From contig CM067453.1 in assembly GCA_034508935.3 (NCBI GenBank), positions 3,924,036 to 3,988,035 on the forward strand: a stretch of 64,000 bases of DNA, in the 5' to 3' direction. Of this stretch, positions 56,317 through 64,000 are shown piece after piece. The notes under the pieces are model-generated. The model was not told the DNA's origin. It did not search any database and saw only the letters and a program-made list of their open reading frames with translations. Source of the stretch: Berghia stephanieae (Eukaryota > Mollusca > Gastropoda > Nudibranchia > Aeolidiidae). Each line of letters begins with the position of its first letter. Within the stretch, counting starts at the first letter, position 1. A program made the translations under genes and the position numbers.

Positions 56317-56399
56317 AATACATTAGTCGCCACAACGCTCTCTCTCTTTCTCTCTCTTTACTAAATGAGCTAAAATTCCAAGCAACAAACACATTAAGC

Positions 56400-57235
56400 T
56401 TTTAAAAAAATAGATAATTAAAGTTTGAAAAGTGTGATATTTGATTTATCCCCCAAAAATATATATATACGGTAAAGTAAAACGTTAACTATTTTATTTT
56501 CATCAAACCATTGGAGCATATAGGCGTGAAATGGAAAATTAATGATTGGAAAAAATGGATGGAACGGGTTTGGCTAATGTTTGTTTGGTCGGTGGGGAAA
56601 AGTGAAATCGATGGCAAAGCAGTTGAATCAAAATATGTTGTATATAGAGAAAAATAAAAGAATACAACTCCCTTTTATTCATCTTATCTTATCTTACTTA
56701 TCTTATCTTACTAAAGGTTTAATAGGAATTATCCTTTAAATGCCTTATACAATAGTTTATAATTACAGAATCTCATATAGCTTGTATTGTATCATTTCAC
56801 AGACAGTTTTACACAACTTTGAATGTCAGGAAAAATGTATCAATCGAAAAATCCAATCATAGAATACTGGTAATTGAAAACTGGTCAAGATCGAATGAAT
56901 CATAAATGTACAAAGTTCATAGTACAATGAAATATTAATGACAAAAATAATCATGAAAGCAACAACGATAATGAAGCATACATAAGTCTTTGATAAATTA
57001 TGATTTTACATTGTTTCAGATGTCATGCATTTTACTGGTCAACATTTACAAACCAGTCTACAAAATCATGAAATTAATGGAAACAGTTATATCCACATGA
57101 CAATTTTAAGTTTAAAAGATAAATAAATAAATGGATAAATAACTACATAAACAAACAAATAAATGAATAGATAGATAAATAAATAAAAATCAATAAGATC
57201 AAATTAAATTTAAAAATTAATCAATTAATCATTTA
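56400..57235. other. A+T-rich unique sequence
   Basis: Only short ATCTT and AAAT runs (56680-56705, 57118-57190). No gene recognised. Confidence 0.35.
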
Positions 57236-57244
57236 TTATTATTG

Positions 57245-57310
57245 TCACTACCATCATCACCATCACCACCACCATCACTACCATTACCACTACCATCACT
57301 ACCATCACCA

Positions 57311-57345
<35 letters not shown>

Positions 57346-57415
57346 CCATCATCATCACCATTATCATCACCATCATCATCACCATCACCATCACTACCAT
57401 CATCATCACTATCAA
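57245..57415. repeat. ATC microsatellite
   Basis: An ATC/ACC array. The Asp/Val or His frames are low-complexity artefacts. Confidence 0.85.
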
Positions 57416-57787
57416 TCGTATTTTTTTTAATTGGTAAAATAGAACAAAACATATTAGTCGTACTTAAATCTCAGAGACTTGAACTCCCTATAATCCAAGA
57501 CTTTAAACTGATTCAAAGAACATGAATTTTTGTGTTAAAACAGAGACTATTCCAGGTTTTCACTATACGTATAATAAATGAGCTCTATCTTATTTTGGTC
57601 TGAAATCTTGAAATATATATTTTATATTTGTCGCCTCTGGTATACGTAATCTTGGAAAATGTAAACAAAATTAATGGATTTATATCATTTATATTATTAT
57701 TATCTTGTAGAGCTGAATTAAGTCTCCCCTAATTCTTCTGTATTTGAGACTAGCTAGATCGAGGAATGCAAAACGTTCGTCATATAA

Positions 57788-57990
57788 CATGTTCTCAAAG
57801 GGAAATTTGTCTTTCGGATCTATTCCAAAGGAAGACTGGAATAATCCAGGCGTCAGCCGCAGTGCAGCGCCGCAAAGTGAGATAGGGATAGGTGACTTGC
57901 TCAAGGCCACACAATGAGGCGGGTAATCGAACTCGGTACATTTTGGGTACGAAGCAAAGACCGTACCACTGAGCCACGCTGCCCCCAAAA
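57788..57990 (-). mobile_element. SINE C
   Basis: On minus, the head GCTCAGTGGTACGGTCTTTG and B box GAGTTCGATTAC, then GCTGACGCCTGGATTATTCC. Confidence 0.75.
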
Positions 57991-58354
57991 CTGAGGATTT
58001 CAAAAGTTCAGTTGTTAGAGCTTTCAGCCACAATTAAAGGACTATTGTCGGTTTTAGGCGCAGTAGAGAAGTCTGTTTCCTGATTCCTTTGTTCACCATG
58101 CAGTGACTGGGTAGGTGGGATGTCAGATCTGGCGGAAGGTATTAGCTAATAGACGAACATCCTATATAAAGAGTAGCAAGCAATTGTTACTCTACGTTTA
58201 ACGCTACAGAAAACAATTAATTATTTATAACACGCCTTCATTAGCCTTATGACTCTAAAAGTCTTTAAAGGAAAACAAAAAATTAACATGCCCATTAATA
58301 AGAAACAAAAAATTATTCAATTGATACATTCACGTACACACACATTCACAAGAC

Positions 58355-58355
58355 C

Positions 58356-58386
<31 letters not shown>

Positions 58387-58406
58387 GCACAAGACTCTAC
58401 ATACAC

Positions 58407-58478
<72 letters not shown>
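58355..58478. repeat. CA and AT microsatellites
   Basis: CA arrays followed by a pure AT array. Confidence 0.9.
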
Positions 58479-58481
<3 letters not shown>

Positions 58482-58489
58482 CTCATTTT

Positions 58490-58562
58490 GCTGAACAATA
58501 TTATGTATAGAATGTACTTATTGCTTTTCTGTGTGAGTAAAGTGTGACGTTTTTGGGAAATT
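58490..58562 (-). mobile_element. MITE G fragment
   Basis: TATTATGTATAGAATGTACT, TTGCTTTTCTGTGTGAGTAA and GACGTTTTTGGGAAA match the middle of the G copy at 60017-60278. Confidence 0.5.
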
Positions 58563-58597
58563 CGATATATACACGATTTAAAGTAGCATTAACATCA

Positions 58598-59290
58598 TTA
58601 TCATTGCCTTTTTCAGCCTGGGTCAGGGTATAGGTCACATACAAACAGTTTACTTCTATACATCAATTTTATTCTGAGTAGCTTACTCGCGCACCTGTTT
58701 ACGAAAATCTGTACCCTCCTTATACATGCCTGTGATGCGTTCCAAGTTTCACATCCATGCACTAGGACAGACTTCACGTTTGAGTTGAAAAGTCTTAGCT
58801 TTAGTCGAAGGGAGATATCTTTAGTTATCCAAACTCTGTTCAAAGATGTGAATGCAGCCTGTGCCATTCCTATCCCTGCTTTCACCTCTGCTTCCGTGCC
58901 TCCATCCTTGTCAATTATACTCCCGAGATAGCAGAAAGAGTCTATATATTCAAGTTCATGATCTTTTACTTTAATCTGCTCCTTTGACGCCTACCAATCC
59001 TTAAGACCTTTGACTTTGCAGGGTGAATTCTTTGACCAATTGATTTCGAGAGGCTGTTTATAAATGTGTTTTTTGCTTGCATCTGTCCTGGGTGTGGGGC
59101 AGAAGAAACCAGATCATCTGCAAAATCCAGAACATCCAACTGTGTCCAGGGGTCCACTGTATGCCATTTCTACCTCCTTTGGAGATTTCCTTCATTAGCC
59201 AATCAATGGCAAGGAAGAACAGGAATGGTGAGAGCAAGCATCCCTGCGTGACACCAGTCTTAATTTCAAAGCTGTCATATTTGGGATTAA
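58598..59290 (-). mobile_element. LINE endonuclease-RT fragment
   Basis: On the minus strand, SFEIKTGVTQGCLLSPFLFF (motif B), DVLDFADDLV (motif C, ADD), KARIG-like KAGIGMAQAAF, LRLFNSNVKSVLVHGCETWN and VNRCASKLLRIK are followed by LFVCDLYPDPG at the 3' end. Compared with the copy at 63347, the segment around WIGHTLRK is deleted. Two or more frame changes separate the pieces. It is inserted in the tail of a SINE whose other half begins at 59284. Confidence 0.75.
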
Positions 59291-59600
59291 TCAATTCAGT
59301 CCCTTTTCAGACGTGGCTGAATATGAAAAAAGTAGTCCTTCAGAACCATAAGGCCCATTGAGCCCGAGTTTATCCCGGTTTCTATAGCGTGAAACGGACA
59401 ATAGCAATTGCTTGCTACCCTTTGGATAGGACGCTAGTCGATCGCAAAGTACCTTCCACAGATCTGGCAGACCCAGCTACCCAATCACTGCTCGGTGGAC
59501 AGGGGGTTAGAAAAAACCTCCGACTGCCTCCGGGATCGACCTCGGCCCCTTTGCGTGGGAAGCGAGTGCTCTACCAACTGAGCTGTCGGGACCCCCCCCC
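59284..59600 (-). mobile_element. tRNA-derived SINE (Gly-like head)
   Basis: On the minus strand the head CAGCTCAGTTGGTAGAGCAC, loop TTCCCAC (CCC) and GGTCGATCCC are followed by GCGATCGACTAGCGTCCTAT. The tail CGCTATAGAAACCGGGATAA and AGTCCTTCAGA-type blocks are shared with the SINEs at 40366 and 42665. Related tail pieces recur at 59605-59660 and 59795-59895. Confidence 0.65.
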
Positions 59601-59604
59601 CTCC

Positions 59605-60016
59605 CCCATAGCATTAACATACTTGAGCTTAATCAATTCAAGCCCTTTTCAGATGTGGTTGATTATGAAGTAAGAATAAATAGTGGGGAAAAAATCACAA
59701 AATGTTGAATGGGATACATTGATTAGTCTCAGTGCGGTGCAGTTGTTAACACAGTCCTGTATAATATTATATCTTAGATGGAATCCATGAGCCTAATGAC
59801 TCTGAAGGACTAGTTTGTTCATATTGAGCCACATCTAAAAATGGACTGAAATGATTAATCCCAAGTATGTTAATGATCATTTAAATCGTGTAGGTTTAGA
59901 GGCTTAGAGAGAACCCGTATATGTAAATATTTTCAATGAGTTTACTTTGTTTTAATAAAAAAATCTCTCTCCTTGCCAGCCATTTTTAACACAGTCCTGT
60001 ATAATATTATAATATC
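59605..60016. repeat. SINE tail fragments and a 30-bp duplication
   Basis: AACACAGTCCTGTATAATAT occurs at 59749 and again at 59987, followed both times by TATATCTTA-like sequence. The duplicated flank brackets about 210 bp that contain an inverted SINE tail. Confidence 0.5.
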
Positions 60017-60278
60017 TTAACCCTCTCCTTAGCACCTATTGGAAAATCGTCACATTTGTTACGATACAACCGTCATTTTTCTCATCCAGATTTCATTTCT
60101 TTTTGCTATAAGTATAAAAACTTGACATCGTGTAATAGATCTCATATTGTCGAACACTATTATGCATAGAATGTGCTTGTTGCTTTTCTGTTTGAATAAG
60201 AAATGTCTGTTTTTTTGTGTTGGGTGGGTGTGAAGTTTTGGGGAAAATTCAGAAAATGGCTGACAAGGAGAGGGTTAA
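60017..60278 (-). mobile_element. TTAA MITE G, copy 2
   Basis: TTAACCCTCTCCTTAGCACC and CTGACAAGGAGAGGGTTAA give inverted CCCTCTCCTT ends in an exact TTAA duplication. This fits a piggyBac-type MITE. It is inverted relative to the copy next to the GPCR. Confidence 0.75.
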
Positions 60279-60427
60279 ATGGATATCCCAAAAGCGTTTG
60301 ATATAATTGATAAGAGTATTATATACTATTGTCATTGGATAAGGAGTAAACAGCGATAAATTATATTAAAGTAATGTGGAGATGAGATAAAACGACGATA
60401 AACGTCATATTAACTTTAAAATGTTGG

Positions 60428-60722
60428 GCTTATATAGAGCAATACCAACTAAACGTGCTCAGAGCGCTTTACAAGGGATCACTGGCCAACAGCAACATTT
60501 AACATGTAGGACGGGACATGACGCCTGTTATGCGATATTCCATTTTGAATCGGACAGTGACAACGCTGTTAAAGGCCAGGTACTCATTTTAGACCTGAGT
60601 ATGGTGAGAGAAAGTGAGTAAAGAGTCTTTTCCAAGGATTCAACTATGCGCCGAGCGAGGCTGGAACCCAGGAAAATCCGATCCGAAAGCGACTGTCATA
60701 CCACAAGACCACATAGCCGCAC
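60428..60722 (-). mobile_element. SINE A, full copy
   Basis: A complete minus copy with the head at 60655-60722. Confidence 0.85.
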
Positions 60723-60723
60723 A

Positions 60724-61077
60724 TAAATAATATAGTTATCACGGTTATTTTTGGATGGACTACATTTAATAAATATTGGAGTAAGACAAGGGTGGATTAA
60801 TCGCCTGCCTCTCTTTAACAACTGAAAGCTGGTTTTCCAACGCTCGTAAAGTAAATTTTTCTACTTTTTGAGATTTTCTATCCAGCGATGAATTGAAATG
60901 TAAACTTTACTTTAAGCATCAAATGCCACAAGAATTTTCCTAGGTTTTGTGAATTTGATGATTAAATATTGATAAAATAATAGATTGAATGAGAAATTGT
61001 AGGGGAAATATGTAATCCTCAATATCTCAAAATGGGGAAATGGGAGTTAGGGAGTTTTGGAAAACCACTCTTCAATA
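60724..61077. other. Unassigned sequence
   Basis: No gene or repeat recognised. Confidence 0.3.
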
Positions 61078-61371
61078 GGCTTCAACAGTCGTGACGTCAC
61101 TTACCTCATAATGACGCATAGTAACTTAGTAACTGGTTCTAAATTATCGGAACCATGGCGGACGCGCTTATGAAATACTTCCCGACGAGCATTAAAGTGT
61201 ATCCAGATAAGAAATACATTATAAATCTGATCATGTTTTGACTTATATACATTCTGATCACATGACATGTGAAAAAGTTCTATCCAGCATGAAAAATAAA
61301 AAGTACCGATTTTCTTTGTTTACAATCAAGCTCCTCGTTGCTGGGCATACGTGACATCAGACTATTGAATC
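61078..61371 (-). mobile_element. MITE E, copy 5
   Basis: It runs from GGCTTCAACAGTCGTGACGT to GACATCAGACTATTGAATC. It is the clearest pair of inverted ends of the family. It lies about 95 bp downstream of the transporter stop. Confidence 0.8.
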
Positions 61372-61463
61372 TTATTGAATAAAAAAATCCCATAGGATCG
61401 GAAAGATAACAGTTGTGTGATAAGCATGGTCGAAAAGATAATTCAAAAAACAAATTAATAACT

Positions 61464-62740
61464 CTAAAACGATTCTTTCTCTGTCAGTGCAAAAATTAAT
61501 ATTAGGACTTGAGAAAGTGCTAAAACTCCTACGGAACTAAACAAAAACACCCAGCCTTGAGAGGCAAGAATCCAATGGGTAAACCAGGGGACTACCAGTA
61601 CCAGAATGTTACTGAAGGTGAGAATAATTCCAAATATTGTGGAGAAATAGAGACTGACCAAAGATCTTGACGCAGCACGAGGCGGATAAACAAAATAGGC
61701 TGAACAAAGCACATCCGTACAACACCATTGAAAACATGTACAGCCACTTGTCCACCGCTGTTAAGTAGAAGAAACTGGAGACGATACAGAAGATGCTTGC
61801 CACGCCAACCATCGTTGGTTTGACGCCAAATCTGTCCACACAGTAACCGGCAATCCAAGTGCACACCGGTGTTACGAAACATTTGACCATCACTGCAACG
61901 GTCAAGAAATGGTCGTCTGGAATGTACAAAAGTCCGAATGCTTTGTAGTAAGTGTTGATAACGAAGAATGCGTAGTTTAAAAGAGCATTGAAAATCCATA
62001 AGACGTGAAATGATCTCATTTTTAAAGCGTCTCTTGGTGTAATATGTGACTCGAGTTATCGTTAATGTTTGCTACGTCATTTTCTATTGAAATTCTGGGC
62101 GGCGTCGTGGTTTCCGTTTCCGAAGTGTGACGTCGACATTTCTTGTGTTTTATGTCATGTAGTGACTCGTACGTTGCCACGGAAGGTTTATGTTTTAACC
62201 ACAATCCCCATCTTCTTTTTCTTTTTCGGAACATATTTTGGCTCTAATGCTTACGAAAAAATCATAAATTATATTATTGTCTTCTCTGTTTATTCGGATT
62301 AGGAAAAAGCCTAGCATGCCCACTGTAAAAGACATCATTCCGTACAAAACAAATGCGTATGGTACTCGGGCGATAAGGTCCGGTTGTGTGAAAATATCTA
62401 CATTGGCCTCGGATGAGTTTGTGACTTCATTAGATGGGTTTATGAACATCGTCAGTATCAGATTCATGACCACAGCTCCGAGTATATTAGACGAAGGGAC
62501 ACTGCTCGAAGAAAGTCCCTGATATCGGTTTGTCCATCGAATGATAAGGCTCAGCTGACAGTTTTCAATCATTCCTCCGGCGGCGCCGGCCAGAGCCCCG
62601 AAAGTGATACACAGAGCAGTGGCCGAGTTCTTTAGCGCGAAATATGACAGAGTTACTGCCAAGTTGTATACGACGATGGAGAAGAGTAGGGAGGGTCGAA
62701 TTCCAATTTTCTTAGCTAGGAGTCCTCCGAGTAAACAAGC
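61464..62740 (-). pseudogene. MFS transporter, oxalate/formate-antiporter-like, partial
   Basis: The minus strand opens at 62740 after an AG acceptor (TTTAATATAG) with ACLLGGLLAKKIGIRPSLLF, the loop 2-3 region, then TM4-6. A long hydrophilic central loop (KHKPSVATYESLHDIKHKKC...) follows. It leads into PRDALKMRSFHVLW, TM7-10 (YYKAFG, DDHFLTVAVM, CVDRFGVKPTMVG) and the C-terminal pair ending FALTEKESF plus a stop. PRDAL...F..LW, Y.KAFG and DRFG.KP are typical of this MFS branch (family knowledge), which moves monocarboxylates across membranes. The frame changes three times by one base, near 62210, 62045 and 61637. The N-terminal exon(s) with TM1-2 are not seen. It is either a decaying gene or an unpolished real one. 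Confidence 0.7.
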
Positions 62741-62797
62741 CTATATTAAATGCTGTGGAAGGACAAAATAGTAGAACGTTAATTGAGCTTTGAGTTA

Positions 62798-63026
62798 AAA
62801 AAATATAGCGCGATATCCACTACACGTGTTCAAAGCGCTAAACAAGGGGTCCCTGGTAAACAACATCATTTAACATTTAGGAAGGGGCATGACGCCTGTT
62901 AGGCGATATTACCCGAGTACGGTGAGAGAATGTGAGTAAAGAACCTTCTCCAAGGACTCAACTGTGCGCCGAGCGAGGTTCGAACCCAGGATCTTCCGAT
63001 CCGAAAGCGAGTATCTACCACAAGAC
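62798..63026 (-). mobile_element. SINE A, internally deleted
   Basis: The tail at the left and head at the right, with about 40 bp of the body deleted (GATATTACCCGAGTACGG). The A box is partly lost. It lies in the 5' flank or upstream intron of the transporter. Confidence 0.75.
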
Positions 63027-63122
63027 CTTGTTCTATATGTTACGTGTTGCTGTTGGTCAGGGGCCCTTTGTTAAGCGCTTTGAGCACGTTTAGTGGATTT
63101 GCGCTATATAAAAGCTCAAGTT
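63027..63122 (+). mobile_element. SINE A 3' half, inverted neighbour
   Basis: TTGTTCTATATGTTACGTGT to GCGCTATATAAAAGCTCAAG in plus orientation, fused directly to the preceding minus copy. Confidence 0.75.
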
Positions 63123-63346
63123 ATTAAAAAAAACCCATTAGTTTTATTAAAGATTATTCAATTTCTAGATTCAAAGGGTTTACAAGTTACAATGTCACCA
63201 CGTATCAAGCAAAATCTGGCTTGGAAGTTTAAAGAAATGAGATAAAAGTCAAAATGAGTCTTTAAAAATGATGAGATAGAGTCTAGTTCACATCTGCTAC
63301 CGTCTATATAAGTTTAATATCTGCGCGATAGGTCCAGTGTTGAGTT

Positions 63347-63720
63347 TCGTAAACAGGTGCATGCGTAAGCTACCCAGAATAAAATGGATGGATAGAATTA
63401 AGAACGAAGAAGTATGGAAAAGAACACAGCAGAAACCAGTGTGAGAGGAAATAGAAAGAAGACGATGAAGGTGGATTGGACACACGCTTAGAAAGAACGA
63501 CTCCACTATAACAAAGAAAGTATTGGACTGGAACCCTCAGGGCAGAAGATCAAGGGGAAGGTCACAGGGAACATGTAGAAGAATTAAAGAAGCTGATATA
63601 CAGAGAAGTGATATGACATGGAATGAGTTAAAAAAGTTAGCTCAAGAGAGGGAAGGATGGAAACTGTTTGTCTGTGGCCTATACCCTGACCCAGGGTAAA
63701 AAAGGCAATGATGATGATGA
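63347..63720 (+). mobile_element. LINE 3' end, 374 bp, with 16-bp TSD
   Basis: It is bounded by GGTCCAGTGTTGAGTT (63331-63346) and GGCCCAGTGTTGAGTT (63721-63736), one mismatch in 16. It encodes the LINE end seen at 15002 (SWIGHTLRKND-like, WNPQGRRSRGR, CGLYPDPG) followed by a TGATGATGA tail. It is 5'-truncated and several substitutions alter the frame. Confidence 0.85.
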
Positions 63721-63811
63721 GGCCCAGTGTTGAGTTACAAATAACTCTTCATTTATCATTGATTTAATGGATGTTATTTGGCACTGGCTTATAAAAAACA
63801 TAAATATATTG

Positions 63812-64000
63812 AGCTTTTTATGAAGCGCAATATCCACTAAACGTGCTCAAAGCACTTTACTTGGGTCCCTGGCCAACATTAAAAATTAACACGTAGTACG
63901 AGACATGACGCCTGTTAGGCGATATTACATTTTATTTTCAGACAGATACAACGCTGGTAACGGCCAGGTATTCGTTTTACACTTGAGTACGGTGAGAGAA
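63812..64000 (-). mobile_element. SINE A, runs off the window
   Basis: The tail GAGCTTTTTATGAAGCGCAA and body are present up to base 64000. The head lies outside. Confidence 0.8.

Noticed and set aside
56071-56333. Cys/Gly/Val-rich frame resembling a cysteine-rich protein
   Set aside because: A pure CA and C-tract repeat read in three frames.
58613-58885. Host gene with WN.SQACIRRVQ motif
   Set aside because: The motif order matches the LINE reverse-transcriptase end seen at 15002 and 63347.
62069-62522. Plus-strand frames in the transporter region
   Set aside because: Antisense to transporter exons that carry recognisable family motifs.

Overview
This is a repeat-dominated window of a metazoan nuclear genome, most likely a mollusc and probably a gastropod. 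The case rests on an intact single-exon rhodopsin-like GPCR of the type expanded as gastropod chemosensory receptors, a dense population of tRNA-derived SINEs, and very long AAT, GT and GA microsatellites. I see no rRNA, no CRISPR array and no convincing functional tRNA. The species call is inference. A run of 100 N at 12368-12467 is a scaffold gap.

The host genes are sparse. The clearest is the GPCR at 36272-37312 (minus). At 61464-62740 (minus) lies the C-terminal two thirds of a major-facilitator transporter of the oxalate/formate-antiporter (pyruvate-carrier-like) type, which needs three one-base frame changes to be read through. Between 27816 and 12468 (minus) lies a long, decayed gene of a widespread unnamed family. 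It has two Cys2-His-Cys modules, a central conserved region, and a C-terminal domain that I read as a FEN1/XPG-like PIN nuclease. That gene is split by an 11.1-kb insertion T (14214-25338), which has an 8-bp target duplication AGTGGTAA and matching inverted ends, but no transposase that I can see. T itself holds a LINE tail, a pogo-like MITE, a 30-bp minisatellite, a diverged tandem duplication, and a near-identical palindromic array of 398-bp tRNA-derived units.

Region by region: 1-12 kb is a mosaic of SINE A copies, a 190-bp TA-flanked MITE (M1), other MITEs (E, J) and LINE tails. 12-28 kb is the decayed gene plus T. 28.8-31.3 kb is an inverted-repeat region carrying a hAT-type MITE and three copies of a small hairpin. 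31.6-36 kb holds retroposon D, MITE E and an 1.1-kb TIR element with a long AAT tract. 36-38.5 kb holds the GPCR and three MITEs. 39025-44609 is a 5.6-kb giant palindrome flanked by TTA. 44.6-49.5 kb is a three-level nest: D contains a CR1/jockey-type LINE, which contains a Penelope-like element. 49.6-55.6 kb has SINE A, a tRNA-Thr-like sequence, more D, a hairpin element K with a hammerhead-like core, and a pair of TTAA MITEs. 55.7-58.5 kb is mostly microsatellite and A+T-rich unique sequence. 58.5-64 kb has two more LINE fragments, SINEs, the transporter and a last SINE A running off the end.

Nothing suggests operon-like cooperation between the genes. What works together is the insertion record: target duplications and nesting give a relative order of insertion for many elements. 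The strongest candidates for something undescribed are the FEN1-like zinc-module gene family, transposon T, the two palindromic structures (22.1-25.1 kb and 39.0-44.6 kb), retroposon D, and hairpin element K.
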